64,000 nucleotides of DNA from contig JAGVAP010000051.1 in the NCBI GenBank assembly GCA_020060215.1, forward strand, positions 54,948-118,947. Reading direction: 5' to 3'. Positions 1 through 8,529 of this stretch are shown here, in pieces (positions within the stretch are counted from its first letter, which is position 1; each line of letters begins with the position of its first letter). The notes under the pieces are model-generated. The model saw only the letters and a program-made list of their open reading frames with translations. It made no database searches and was not told where the DNA came from. The position numbers were made by a program, and so were the translations under genes. The stretch is from Deltaproteobacteria bacterium. Its GTDB lineage: Bacteria > Desulfobacterota > DSM-4660 > Desulfatiglandales > HGW-15.

Positions 1-276
1 ACTTGAATGAGGGAGAGTTGTCGGTCGGACAACAAAGAAACAAGGGATGAGGGACGACCGCTTCGCTAGGAGGAGGGACGAGAACTCAAGGAGCAAGCGC
101 CTGCTTTTGATTCCGCTGAACGCCGAACATCCCACGTCCAAGGTCGAACATCGAATGTAAGAAACGAGGGACCATCCCTCGCCAAGAGGTGCGCAAGCCG
201 CTGTTCCCGTGAAAAGTCCTGGTTCACCCTTCGATGCCGGGAGGGTGAACGGATGAACGGAATGAGTGCGCCGGAA
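1..276. other. Left-edge intergenic region with GAAC-type short repeats
   Basis: No gene is supported here. The stretch contains loosely repeated GAAC units around 116-156 (CTGAACGCCGAAC and GTCGAACATCGAATG), matching the family seen again at 24843-24871. A minus-strand open frame across this area has low-complexity Arg/Ser-rich translation and runs into the end of the acyl-CoA synthetase, so it was not called. Confidence 0.5.
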
Positions 277-1914
277 TCACCCTTGCGCCCTGCGCTTTTC
301 TTCATCCCTGATCTCGCGCCGCAGGAGCTTGCCCACCTTTGATTTGGGCAGCATGTCCCTGAATTCGATGTACTGGGGGACCTTGTACGACACGAGCTGC
401 TTGCGGCACCATTTGATCAGGTCATATCCGGTGATCCCCTTGATATCCGCCTTGAGCACCACGTAGGCCTTGATCCGCTCGCCGACCTTCTCATCCGGTA
501 TTCCCACGACACACGAGCCCACCACGGCCGGATGCTCCTGAAGCACCGCCTCGATCTCGGAGGCCGAGACCCTGTACCCTTTGTGTTTGATGGTGTCCAC
601 GGTGCGGTCCACGAAGAAGAGATTCCCTTCCTCGTCCAGGGAGAGGATGTCCGCGGTGCGATACCATAGCCTGCCTTCCAGCTGCACGAAAGAGGATGCG
701 GTCTCTTCGGGTTTATGGATATAACCCTTCACCATGTGCTCCGAGGAGACCAGCAGCTCGCCGGGCTCCCCCTTCCTCACCTCCTCCAGGGTGTTCGGGT
801 CCACCAGCTTGATCCGTTTGCTCGGTACGACGCGCCCCACGCTCCTCGGCGGGTTCTTGACATTCACCGGGCACATGGCGACCCCCCCGCAGGTCTCGGT
901 GGCGCCGTACCCCTGGTAGATCTCTTTTCCGAACTTGTCGCTCCACCGTTTACCCACCTCAACCGGCAGAACGTCCCCTGCACTGTACCAGTAATCCACG
1001 GAGCGCAGGTCGTACTGATCGATGCGGTCGTGTTCCAGCATCATGCGGTAGAGCGTGGGGACCCCGATCATGGTCCTCGCCTTGAAGCGCCGGATCGAGT
1101 CAAACGTGGCGTCCAGATTGACCCTGGGCTGAATCAGGAGGGTCCCGCCCACAAGGAGGATACAGAGGCTGCATGTCTGCCCCAGGATGTGAAAAAGAGG
1201 CGCGTTGCCCAGGATGACGTTCTCCTCCACGGGGAACAGGGGCTCACAGACCCTGATCTGCTCGTCCATGGATACCAGGAAGAGGGAATGGGAAAGGGGA
1301 ACGCCTTTGGGGTATTTGGTGGTGCCTCCGGTATAGAGGATCTCGGCCACGTCTCCTCCCTGCCGGGCCGGCTCGGGGGGAGAGGCCGTTCTTCGGGAAG
1401 CCATCAGTCCCGCAAACGAGTGGACATCCTTTCCGAACGCGATCTTGCCCCTCGGCACGACATCGGAGAGGTAACCGAACGCCCGCTTCCACCACGGAAG
1501 CAGGTCCACCATGCCCGTGACGATGACCCTCCTGACCTTGGTCTCCGGCAATACCCTTTTCACATATCCGAAGTTGGTGTCCGCGCAGACAACGGTCTCG
1601 GCTTCCCCGTCGTTTGCAATGTACCTGAGGTCATGGGGGGTGTAGATCGGGGTGATCGGAAGGCACACCGCGTCCGCCCGCTGAATCCCGAGCCACGCCA
1701 CGACCCACTGAACGGTATTCGGCAGATAGAGGACCACGCGCTCTCCGGGCCGAACCCCCAGGTCTGTCAGTGCGGCGGCGAATCGAAGGGCCATCTCCTT
1801 CAGCCGGGAGTAGGAGTAGCGGGTTCCAAGGTAGATCAAGGCCGTGTGGCGTCCCCGCCTCGCTGCGGTGGCTTCGAACGTGTTCCAAATGTTGTGGCTG
1901 TTTGGGCTCATCAC
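277..1914 (-). CDS. AMP-forming acyl-CoA synthetase (long-chain or aromatic acid CoA ligase family)
   Basis: A 545-residue ANL-superfamily adenylate-forming ligase that should activate a carboxylic acid to its CoA thioester using ATP. The A3 phosphate-binding motif YTGGTTKYPKGV lies near residue 193, the YGATETCGG motif around residue 340, and the hinge and C-terminal lid (DRTVDTIKHKGYRVSASEIE) plus the catalytic lysine region LPKSKVGKLLRREIR are complete. The length is normal for the family. It is the last gene of the liv-type operon, 123 bp downstream of livF, which suggests that the transporter imports the acid this enzyme activates. Such liv plus CoA-ligase operons are common in Desulfobacterota, but the substrate cannot be read from the sequence. 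Confidence 0.93.
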   Translation of the reverse strand: MMSPNSHNIWNTFEATAARRGRHTALIYLGTRYSYSRLKEMALRFAAALTDLGVRPGERVVLYLPNTVQWVVAWLGIQRADAVCLPITPIYTPHDLRYIANDGEAETVVCADTNFGYVKRVLPETKVRRVIVTGMVDLLPWWKRAFGYLSDVVPRGKIAFGKDVHSFAGLMASRRTASPPEPARQGGDVAEILYTGGTTKYPKGVPLSHSLFLVSMDEQIRVCEPLFPVEENVILGNAPLFHILGQTCSLCILLVGGTLLIQPRVNLDATFDSIRRFKARTMIGVPTLYRMMLEHDRIDQYDLRSVDYWYSAGDVLPVEVGKRWSDKFGKEIYQGYGATETCGGVAMCPVNVKNPPRSVGRVVPSKRIKLVDPNTLEEVRKGEPGELLVSSEHMVKGYIHKPEETASSFVQLEGRLWYRTADILSLDEEGNLFFVDRTVDTIKHKGYRVSASEIEAVLQEHPAVVGSCVVGIPDEKVGERIKAYVVLKADIKGITGYDLIKWCRKQLVSYKVPQYIEFRDMLPKSKVGKLLRREIRDEEKRRAQG

Positions 1915-2037
1915 TCACTTCACATGGCTTGTCGTGTTCACCGTTCGGGACCGCAGGAGGGTCCCGGTCTTCGTTCCCACGCGGGAGCTTGGGAACACAA
2001 TCGTTTTTTTCAATGACAGATGATCAACCACGCCTGT

Positions 2038-2784
2038 TCAGACGCCGAAGTAGGCCGCTTTGATCTCCGGGTTGTCCATCAACTCCGCACCGGTTCCCGA
2101 GAGGCTCAGCATCCCGTTCTCGATCACATACCCCCGGTGGATCATGGGCAGGACCGGCCTCGCGAACTGCTCGCTCAGGAGTACCGTTATTCCCGATTCG
2201 GCCTTCAGATGGGATATGGCTTCCACCAGGGTCTTCTGCATCATCGGGCTCAAGCCGAGGAGCGGCTCGTCCAGCAGCAGGAGAACAGGCCTTACCACAA
2301 GGGTCATTCCGATGGCGAGCATCTGCTGCTCTCCGCCGCTCAGAAACCCGGCCTTTCGCGTCTTCAGGTGAGTCAGGGCCGGAAACAGCCTGAAGACATA
2401 GTCCATGGTCTCCCGGACCTCGGACCCTTTCCGCAGGTAACCGGCAATCTTGAGGTTCTCCAAGACGCTGCTCTCGGGGAACACAGGGTGGCGCTCCCTG
2501 GATAGGACAATCCCTTTCTTGACCCTATCGCTCGGCCTGGTCTCGGTGATGTCCTCACCCCTGAAAAGAATCTTCCCATAGACGGTGATCCGCTCCCCTC
2601 CCCGCCTCTTCTCCTTGATTCGCATATCGATGATGAGCCCCGACAGGGTGTTCATCAGGGTCGTCTTCCCGGCGCTGTTGGAGCCGATCACCCCGACGAC
2701 CTCTCCCTCTTCCACCTTCATGCTGAAGTCGTTGAGGGCGAGTCCGTTCTCAAAAAAGACCATCAGGCTGTTTACTTCAAGCAT
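2038..2784 (-). CDS. livF: Branched-chain amino acid-type ABC transporter ATP-binding protein LivF
   Basis: A 248-residue ATPase subunit of a HAAT-type importer. Walker A reads GSNSAGKTT, the signature LSGGEQQ is intact, and Walker B is LLLLDEP followed by LLGLSP as usual in LivF. The D-loop and H-loop are diverged (SEQFARPVL). Two adjacent ATGs exist at 2787 and 2784; GGAG lies 7 bases before the second, so 2784 is preferred. The gap to livG holds a dispersed palindromic repeat (2829-2936), so livF may have its own translation signals but probably shares the operon transcript. The substrate may be an amino acid or an organic acid, given the downstream CoA ligase. Confidence 0.9.
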   Translation of the reverse strand: MLEVNSLMVFFENGLALNDFSMKVEEGEVVGVIGSNSAGKTTLMNTLSGLIIDMRIKEKRRGGERITVYGKILFRGEDITETRPSDRVKKGIVLSRERHPVFPESSVLENLKIAGYLRKGSEVRETMDYVFRLFPALTHLKTRKAGFLSGGEQQMLAIGMTLVVRPVLLLLDEPLLGLSPMMQKTLVEAISHLKAESGITVLLSEQFARPVLPMIHRGYVIENGMLSLSGTGAELMDNPEIKAAYFGV

Positions 2785-2828
2785 CATTCGACTCCAACAT
2801 CGTCCTTCTCTCAGGTCCCTCAACCATG

Positions 2829-2936
2829 CCCCGGTGCAAGGCGCCTCAAATCCTGAGGAGTGAGGCGTACAGGGGAGTACGTCGGAACGCCGCAGGATGA
2901 GGGCAACACGGCAGATGGGCGTTTTTCGGCAGGCTG
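2829..2936. repeat. Imperfect palindromic intergenic element inside the liv operon
   Basis: About 108 bp between livG and livF. Read on the minus strand it contains nested arms: ATCCTG pairs with CAGGAT and CGTAC pairs with GTACG around a short CCCCT loop, flanked by GC-rich sequence. It has no coding potential. The layout resembles REP/MITE-like elements dispersed in deltaproteobacterial genomes. Its copy number cannot be judged from this window. Confidence 0.5.
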
Positions 2937-2939
2937 AAC

Positions 2940-3689
2940 CTACTCCGACCCAAGATAGGCCTTCTTCACCTCATCCAGCTCCATCACCTCATGGGGCAGC
3001 CCCTCGGCGATCTTCATTCCGTAGTTCAGCACGATCACCCGATGGGCGATCCTGAAGAGTTCCTTCAGCCGGTGCTCGATCATCATGATCGTCCTGCCTT
3101 CCTGCAGGAGTTTCTCGATAATGGGGACGATGCTCGCCACCTCGGCCAGGCTCAATCCGGAAAAGAGTTCATCGAGGATCAGCAGGTCCGGTTGCAGGGC
3201 AATGGCCTTGGCGAGTTCCAGTCTCTTGAGGTACCCCTGGGGCAGCACACTCGCCACTTTGTACGCGACCTGCGCGTCCCTCTCGAACCCGACCTCTTCG
3301 AGCAGGTCGAGGGCCACTGCATCCCGGTCTCCATACTTTCCGCCGGCAAGCTGCTTGACCCTGGGGGAGTACAGGGGAATGATCATGTTCTTGAATGCCG
3401 GGAGCTGGTAGAAGGGCTTCACCATCTGAAAGGTCCGGGCGATACCCAGCCGAACAATCCGATAAGGGGCCCAGTTCGTGATTTCCCGCCCCTGGTAGAG
3501 CACCTTGCCTGAGCTCGCCTTCACGAACCCGGTGATGAGGTTCACCGTGGTCGTCTTGCCGGACCCGTTGGGGCCGATGATGCCGAGTAGCTCGCCCCGG
3601 CGCAATTCGAAGTTCAGGAGGTGGACCGCGCGGACCCCGCCGAATCCCTTCGAAAGCTTGTAAACCTCGAGCAAAGGAGCATCGCTCAT
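2940..3689 (-). CDS. livG: Branched-chain amino acid-type ABC transporter ATP-binding protein LivG
   Basis: A 249-residue ABC ATPase. Walker A is GPNGSGKTT and the fold matches LivG, including the extended helical insert and the C-terminal region ending in KKAYLGSE. Two motifs are unusual. The signature is LPQGYLKRLE where LivG normally has L(A/S)YGQQR-like residues. Walker B is LILDELFSGLS, with leucine replacing the usual proline after the catalytic Asp-Glu. The H-loop histidine is present (MMIEHRL). The start ATG at 3689 overlaps the livM stop as ATGA, so the two are translationally coupled. A longer in-frame reading upstream lies antisense-like across livM and was rejected. Confidence 0.9.
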   Translation of the reverse strand: MSDAPLLEVYKLSKGFGGVRAVHLLNFELRRGELLGIIGPNGSGKTTTVNLITGFVKASSGKVLYQGREITNWAPYRIVRLGIARTFQMVKPFYQLPAFKNMIIPLYSPRVKQLAGGKYGDRDAVALDLLEEVGFERDAQVAYKVASVLPQGYLKRLELAKAIALQPDLLILDELFSGLSLAEVASIVPIIEKLLQEGRTIMMIEHRLKELFRIAHRVIVLNYGMKIAEGLPHEVMELDEVKKAYLGSE

Positions 3690-4690
3690 CTCTCCACCGC
3701 CACCCAGCGCTCGAACTGGTGGTACTTGCGCTGCACAAAATGAAAGATGCCCTCCGGCAGGGCCACGATGAAGACCACGAGCAGCATGCCGTAAAAAACG
3801 ATCCTGAGGCCGCCCGCTCCCCTGAGGATTTCCGACAGAGGGACGAGGATGAAGGCTCCCAGAGTGGCCCCCGCCATGGACCCCGGCCCGCCCACCACAG
3901 CGGCTGCGATGGGCAGGATGGAATAATCCAGCGCGAAGACGGGCATGCCCACAAACATGTACACATGGGTCATGAATGCCCCGGCAAAGGCCCCCACGGC
4001 ACCGGATATGAAGAGGGCCTGGATCTTGAACCAGTAGATGTTGATCCCCGCGTTCATGACCGAGCGGTCGTTGTCCTTGATCCCCCGGAGCACCAGCCCG
4101 TAGTCCGAGGTCATCAATCGCCGGAACCCGAACAAGGCGGCCAGCAGACCGGCCAGCACGAGATAAATCTCCAGCCATCTCGAAGGCAGCGGCGTGAGGC
4201 CGCTGATCCCTTCGGTCCCGCCGAAGACCTTGGTGGCCTCGATGATCCTCTCCAGCATGAGGGGGATGATCAGCGTGACCATGGAAAAGTAGACGCCGCG
4301 CAACCGGAGGACCGGCAGGAGCAGGATCGTGCAGATCGCCGCACCGAGGACGGTGGCAATGGGGATGGAGACCAGGGGTGGAAACCCCCAGTAATGGTCC
4401 ATGACCCCGGAGCAGTACGCCCCCATGCCGAAGAACAGGGCATGTCCGAGAGAAACCATGCTGCTCTGCGCAAGCATGTCCCAGCTGATCGCCAGCAGGG
4501 CAAAGACCGCGACCGAGAGCAACACCTTCTGCCAATAGATGCCGAGGAGGATGGGGAGGACCACGAAACCCAGGACGGGGAGAAGCCTGGGCCCGGAGAG
4601 GTAGAGCATCTCCCGCCACGAGGAGACGGCAAAGACGTCTTCGGCCCGTACCTTGATCCCCCTGTCGATTCGTTCTCTCCGCTTCTGCAA
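3686..4690 (-). CDS. livM: Branched-chain amino acid-type ABC transporter permease LivM
   Basis: A 334-residue inner-membrane permease with about nine to ten hydrophobic segments. It contains the typical LivM stretch with SWDMLAQSSMVSLGHALFFGMGAY and the conserved EAA-like loop ending in VVGGPGSMAGATLGAF. An N-terminal cytoplasmic extension of about 30 charged residues precedes the first membrane segment. It ends in a 4-base ATGA overlap with livG and begins 3 bases after livH, so the core liv genes form one tight unit. It would pair with LivH to form the translocation channel. Confidence 0.92.
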   Translation of the reverse strand: MQKRRERIDRGIKVRAEDVFAVSSWREMLYLSGPRLLPVLGFVVLPILLGIYWQKVLLSVAVFALLAISWDMLAQSSMVSLGHALFFGMGAYCSGVMDHYWGFPPLVSIPIATVLGAAICTILLLPVLRLRGVYFSMVTLIIPLMLERIIEATKVFGGTEGISGLTPLPSRWLEIYLVLAGLLAALFGFRRLMTSDYGLVLRGIKDNDRSVMNAGINIYWFKIQALFISGAVGAFAGAFMTHVYMFVGMPVFALDYSILPIAAAVVGGPGSMAGATLGAFILVPLSEILRGAGGLRIVFYGMLLVVFIVALPEGIFHFVQRKYHQFERWVAVER

Positions 4691-4693
4691 GGG

Positions 4694-5566
4694 CTAGATC
4701 CTTTCTTCAAGCTCCTTTTGCTTGCCGTAGAGGCCTGAGGGCTTGATGATCAGCACCAGGAGGATCGCCACCAGGCTGACGATCAGGGTCCAGTGCGAGC
4801 CGATATAGGTGTCCGTAAAGCGCTGCGCAAAACCGACGATCAGGCTGGCGACGATCACCCCTCCGGTGCTGCCCAGTCCACCGATGATGGATACGGCCAG
4901 CGCATTGAGCAGCACATCGTATCCCTGTCCGACGGAGATGGTGCCGAGCGGCACGATGACGGTGGCTGCGAGGGCGGCCAGGCCCGCCCCCAGGGAGACG
5001 CTCAGGGTCGCAATCCGGTCCGAGTCCATCCCGAATGTCAAGGCCGTGCGCTCGTCCTGTGCGATCCCTCGAAAAGCGAGTCCCGTGGAGGTGTGGTGGA
5101 TGAACAACCAGAGCAGGACGATGAGGACGACGGTGCACAGGACGATGAAGATCCTCTGCATGTCCACGTAGACGTCCCCGAGCATGACGCTCTCGTCGAT
5201 GAAGACCGGGAGACTGTACTCGAAGCCCATGAAGCCGAGATAGCGAAAGAGCTCCAGGATGGCCAACCCGATCCCGAAGGTGGCGATGACCTCCGACAGC
5301 ACCTGGCCGCGCACACGCTGAAGCACCAGCCTGTACATCAGTGCGCCCAGGAGGGCCGTAAACAGGATGGACAGGGCTGCCGAGAGCAGATACGGCAGCC
5401 CCAGGGAGTTCATCAGGATCCAGGTTGCGAACGCGGCCAGGATGTAGAATGCGCCGTAGGCGAAGTTGGCCACCCCGCTGATGCCGAAGGTGAGATTGAA
5501 CCCGATCGCCGTCAGGGCAAGGATGACGCTGTTGATGATCGCGTAGACAATCGTGCCGAGAAGCAT
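4694..5566 (-). CDS. livH: Branched-chain amino acid-type ABC transporter permease LivH
   Basis: A 290-residue hydrophobic permease with the LivH hallmark near the N-terminus (LTAIGFNLTFGISGVANFAYG) and the permease loop IIGGLGSTGGVIVASLIVGF toward the C-terminus. About eight membrane helices are apparent. It lies 18 bases after the binding-protein gene and 3 bases before livM. It is the partner of LivM in the inner-membrane channel. Substrate specificity is set by the binding protein and is not deducible here. Confidence 0.92.
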   Translation of the reverse strand: MLLGTIVYAIINSVILALTAIGFNLTFGISGVANFAYGAFYILAAFATWILMNSLGLPYLLSAALSILFTALLGALMYRLVLQRVRGQVLSEVIATFGIGLAILELFRYLGFMGFEYSLPVFIDESVMLGDVYVDMQRIFIVLCTVVLIVLLWLFIHHTSTGLAFRGIAQDERTALTFGMDSDRIATLSVSLGAGLAALAATVIVPLGTISVGQGYDVLLNALAVSIIGGLGSTGGVIVASLIVGFAQRFTDTYIGSHWTLIVSLVAILLVLIIKPSGLYGKQKELEERI

Positions 5567-5584
5567 CGGGTGGCTCCGGACTCG

Positions 5585-6862
5585 CTACTTTGCGCTCTTG
5601 AGGCCTGCCGGAAGCACGATCTTCCTCTCCGCAAGAGACTCGGGAAACACGTTGACCCGTTCCCCCTTTTCGTCCCACTGGAAAATGCATGCCACGGCAG
5701 CCTGGTTGTAATCCATGCCGAAGACCGCCTGCTGCCCCTCGTCGAACTTGATCCGGCCCATCACGCCCATGCGGTCCGTCTTCTTGATCTCCGCGGAGAC
5801 CGCATCCGGATCCAGGCTCCCGGCCCGTTCGATGGCTTCCTTCAGGATATAGACCGACTCATAAGTGGGGGCCGGGCCGTGTCCGGCCTCCATCGGCTTT
5901 CCGAACTTCTTCTCATACGCCTGGAGGAAGGCCACGGATTGGGGTACCTTCTTGGATGCGATCGCGCTCCCCAGCTCGAAGTTGACGTTCACCGCCCCGG
6001 CGATCTTTTTCTCGAACGTGTTCCAGGCGCCCGGTCCCGCCAGGGGCGAGATGAAGCCGGCCATCAGGGCGGGGACCTTCATCGAGTTCCACTGTTTTAC
6101 CAGGATGCCGCTCTGCGGCATGTCGAAGATCGGGAGGATCACCTGGGCCCCTCCGCTCCTCGCCTTCATCAGGGCCGAAGAGAAATCGGAGGCCCCGGTC
6201 GGGTAGCTCTCCTGACCCACCACGCTCCACCCCGCCTTCTCGAAGTAGCTCTTCGCAATCCCGTCGGCGGTAGCGCGGGCCCAGGCCACATCCTGGTGCA
6301 TGATGTAGACCTTGTTGAATCCGAATTCCTTGTTGACGTAGGACATGGCGCCCACCAGGTACTGCACCAGGTACCTGGCGTTGAGGCAGGTCCGGAAGAT
6401 GTACTTGTATTTGTCCGGCTCCTGCTTGATCTTCCCTTCCGAGGCGGGGGTCATCGCGATCGACCCGATCATGGGGACCTTGTACTTGGCGATGATGTCC
6501 ATGGCCGCGAGCAGCGCCTCTGAGCGGAAGGGGCCGATCAGGAGGGCCGCCGGTTTCTTCTCGAGGATGATCTTCTCGATGCCCAGGAGCGCCTCGGGCA
6601 CCGGGACACCGGGTGAGGCGTCGCGGATGTCGATGGATTCGACCTTGAAGAGTCTCTTTTCACCGCCGACCTTCACCCCCCCCTTCGCATTGATCTCCTC
6701 GACAGCCATCTCGACCACTGCGAGGCCTTCCTTGCCTTCGAGAAACCCGGTTGAAGTAGGGACCCCGATCACGATCGGATCCGCCGCAACAGCGCTGCCG
6801 GGTGAGAAGTGAAGGAGAACGACCAGCGACAACAGACCTACCACGCCGTAAAACTTTTTCAT
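5585..6862 (-). CDS. ABC transporter periplasmic substrate-binding protein (LivK/type I PBP family)
   Basis: A 425-residue exported ligand-binding protein. The chosen start at 6862 has the strong ribosome site AGGGGG 7 bases upstream and gives a clean Sec signal peptide (MKKFYGVVGLLSLVV, cleavage after SAVAA). A longer in-frame start adds 15 non-signal residues. The mature protein starts DPIVIGVPT and contains the type I periplasmic binding fold, with AAMDIIAKYKVPMIG and a second lobe with QVILPIFDMPQSGILVKQW. It is the first gene of the liv operon and delivers ligand to LivHM. The operon ends in an acyl-CoA ligase, so the ligand may be an aliphatic or aromatic acid rather than leucine. Confidence 0.9.
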   Translation of the reverse strand: MKKFYGVVGLLSLVVLLHFSPGSAVAADPIVIGVPTSTGFLEGKEGLAVVEMAVEEINAKGGVKVGGEKRLFKVESIDIRDASPGVPVPEALLGIEKIILEKKPAALLIGPFRSEALLAAMDIIAKYKVPMIGSIAMTPASEGKIKQEPDKYKYIFRTCLNARYLVQYLVGAMSYVNKEFGFNKVYIMHQDVAWARATADGIAKSYFEKAGWSVVGQESYPTGASDFSSALMKARSGGAQVILPIFDMPQSGILVKQWNSMKVPALMAGFISPLAGPGAWNTFEKKIAGAVNVNFELGSAIASKKVPQSVAFLQAYEKKFGKPMEAGHGPAPTYESVYILKEAIERAGSLDPDAVSAEIKKTDRMGVMGRIKFDEGQQAVFGMDYNQAAVACIFQWDEKGERVNVFPESLAERKIVLPAGLKSAK

Positions 6863-7315
6863 GGAGACCCCCTTTTTGGTGTGTTGACTCCGCCGCCAGC
6901 CCCTCATGAGGCTGGACAGTCATCCGGATGGAGAAGAAACCCCTCGTGGGAAGCAGTGCAACCTAAATCCATTGAGAAGTTAAACGTATGTGCTCGTGAT
7001 TCCAGTCAGTTTTGAGAGACAGCCCGAAGCCTTGGTGGGAATGTTACCATTTTAGTCACATATCACACTCCAGAAAGCGCACGCAACAGCTTTTCATGGA
7101 GCCATAACGGATTGCAGCTCAAGTCGGAAGACCGCACCGTCTCGTGCAGGATGTGCAATGTCCAAGAACTCCACCAAATCTCTGCTGGAATTCAGAAGCC
7201 GGTAGGAGCGAGTTCCTGCTCTCGATTCCTTCTCGAGGCTGAGAAATCGCAGCCGGGAGGTTGCTCCTACAGAACTCTGTTGGAAAACAAAGCGGGTTTG
7301 AAGGCAGGCACCACC
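6863..7315. other. Intergenic region upstream of the liv operon
   Basis: A 453-bp non-coding stretch holding the livK ribosome site, presumably the liv operon promoter (no convincing -35/-10 pair was seen), and a GTAGGAGC palindromic repeat at 7202-7270. Short open frames on the plus strand run through the palindrome and have no protein-like features. Confidence 0.6.
7202..7270. repeat. GTAGGAGC/GCTCCTAC imperfect palindrome (REP-like)
   Basis: The outer arms are perfect (GTAGGAGC at 7202-7209, GCTCCTAC at 7263-7270). The inner parts also pair imperfectly, with CGATT and TCGA blocks recurring on both arms around a centre near 7236. A degenerate GTAGGA/TCCTAC hairpin at 24212-24242 may be a decayed relative. 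It resembles REP sequences known from many proteobacterial genomes. Confidence 0.65.
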
Positions 7316-8308
7316 TTATCCTGTATCGGCGAACAGCTCCGGCAACCCCCCCGTGTGCAGGAAGAGGACCTTCTGGCCCTTTAAGAGCCCCTTGTCCAGC
7401 CGGTCGATCAGTGCGCCGGCAGCCTTGCCGGTATAGACATGGTCCAGGAAGATCCCCTCCTTCCGGGCAAACATTTCGATCGCCTTTTCCGCCTGCTCTG
7501 TGCGCACGGCATATCCCGGCCCGATGTACCCGTCATCCACCTGAACCGAGCTGCGGATCGCGCGGCCGCCAAGCATGCCGGCCGTTTCCGAGGCAAGGGT
7601 AAAGACATTCTCCTCCAGCTCGGCCCGCCCCATGGCGACCGAGACGCCGGTGACCTGCCCCGCCCACGACGTAAGGTCTTTCCCGACCACAAGTCCGGCC
7701 TGAGTGCCTGCAGAGCCCGAGGCATGGATGATATGGTCGAACTCCACACCCAGCCGCTCCTGGTCCATCAGGATCTCGAGGAACACGGCCGTGTATCCTG
7801 CCACCCCCACCGGAACCGAGCCGCCTACCGGGATGCGAAAGACTTTCCTGCCCCGGGACTCCAGCGAGTCGTAGAGCCTTTCGCTCTCCGCTTCCCAATC
7901 GCCCCAGTCCGCGGACTCCACGTAATGGATCTCCGCTCCGAGCATCGTGTCGAGCAACACATTCCCGCTTGGGATCGAGGGCCTCTTTCCACCGAGCACC
8001 AGATGGACCGACATGCCGGCGACCGCCCCGGCTGCGGCGGTGAGACGGCAGAAATTCGACTGGATCCCCCCGCACGTGAGAAGGGTATCGCATCGATGCT
8101 CCATGGCCTCGCCGATCAGGAACTCGAGCTTGCGGCTCTTGTTCCCGCCGAAACCGAATCCCGTCATATCGTCCCTCTTGCAGTACAACTCGACCCCATA
8201 GCGCTCCGAGAGCGCACTCAACCGGTGGCAAGGTGTGGGGACGAGGGAGAGGGGGAACCTGGGAAAGGCATCGAGCTCTTTTCGCAGGTGCGAGATGATC
8301 CCGTTCAT
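7316..8308 (-). CDS. PLP-dependent D-cysteine desulfhydrase / ACC deaminase family enzyme
   Basis: A 330-residue fold-type II PLP enzyme. The N-terminal part matches the family (VPTPCHRLSALSERYGVELYCKRDD), and the PLP lysine lies in FGGNKSRKLEFL near residue 54. The family motif QSNHxR, which carries a residue stacking near the PLP, reads QSNFCR here. The C-terminal phosphate-binding and TGKAAGALIDRL region is intact. The family includes D-cysteine desulfhydrase, ACC deaminase and L-cysteate sulfo-lyase, and the exact substrate is open. It stands alone between the liv operon and the etf cluster. Confidence 0.82.
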   Translation of the reverse strand: MNGIISHLRKELDAFPRFPLSLVPTPCHRLSALSERYGVELYCKRDDMTGFGFGGNKSRKLEFLIGEAMEHRCDTLLTCGGIQSNFCRLTAAAGAVAGMSVHLVLGGKRPSIPSGNVLLDTMLGAEIHYVESADWGDWEAESERLYDSLESRGRKVFRIPVGGSVPVGVAGYTAVFLEILMDQERLGVEFDHIIHASGSAGTQAGLVVGKDLTSWAGQVTGVSVAMGRAELEENVFTLASETAGMLGGRAIRSSVQVDDGYIGPGYAVRTEQAEKAIEMFARKEGIFLDHVYTGKAAGALIDRLDKGLLKGQKVLFLHTGGLPELFADTG

Positions 8309-8330
8309 CAGACAGCCTCCATCGTTCGGT

Positions 8331-8423
8331 AGGATGGGTGCAGCGAAGCGAAACCCATCGATTTGAGGCGTTGGAGGGCGCTCAACCCTGGCGATGGGCT
8401 CCGCTTCGCTTCACCCATCCTAC
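8331..8423. repeat. GTAGGATGGG/CCCATCCTAC palindromic element
   Basis: A 93-bp inverted repeat just upstream of the PLP-enzyme start. The left arm runs GTAGGATGGGTGCAGCGAAG then CGAAACCCATC, and the right arm repeats GATGGGCT then CCGCTTCGCTTCACCCATCCTAC-type sequence in inverse. The centre is a GC-rich spacer near 8372-8395. It is followed at 8446-8493 by a decayed copy of a CACGAAG-type repeat. The element is non-coding and looks like a dispersed repetitive palindrome. Confidence 0.65.
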
Positions 8424-8529
8424 GCGCCCGCGTGATCGCCGCCAAGACACGAAGGCACAAGGAACTTCTTGGCGGCTTAGGGTCTTCGTGGCACCCTGAT
8501 TTTGGTCTTCTTTCGACCGCCGTCGTCCA

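Noticed and set aside
66..305. A 79-codon minus-strand frame at the left edge
   Set aside because: It crosses the GAAC repeat region and overlaps the acyl-CoA synthetase stop; the sequence is low-complexity and has no supporting ribosome site or family.
715..2016. A 433-codon plus-strand open frame over the acyl-CoA synthetase
   Set aside because: The minus-strand frame carries all ANL motifs; the antisense reading has none.
3690..4619. An upstream extension of the livG frame
   Set aside because: It overlaps livM entirely and is Arg/Gly/Pro-rich; the family N-terminus begins at the ATG at 3689.
4793..6523. A 576-codon plus-strand open frame over livH and livK
   Set aside because: It spans two well-supported minus-strand genes and has no recognisable domain.
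7112..7602. Plus-strand open frames of 90-113 codons near the GTAGGAGC palindrome
   Set aside because: They run through the palindromic repeat and into the antisense of the PLP-enzyme gene; no protein-like features.
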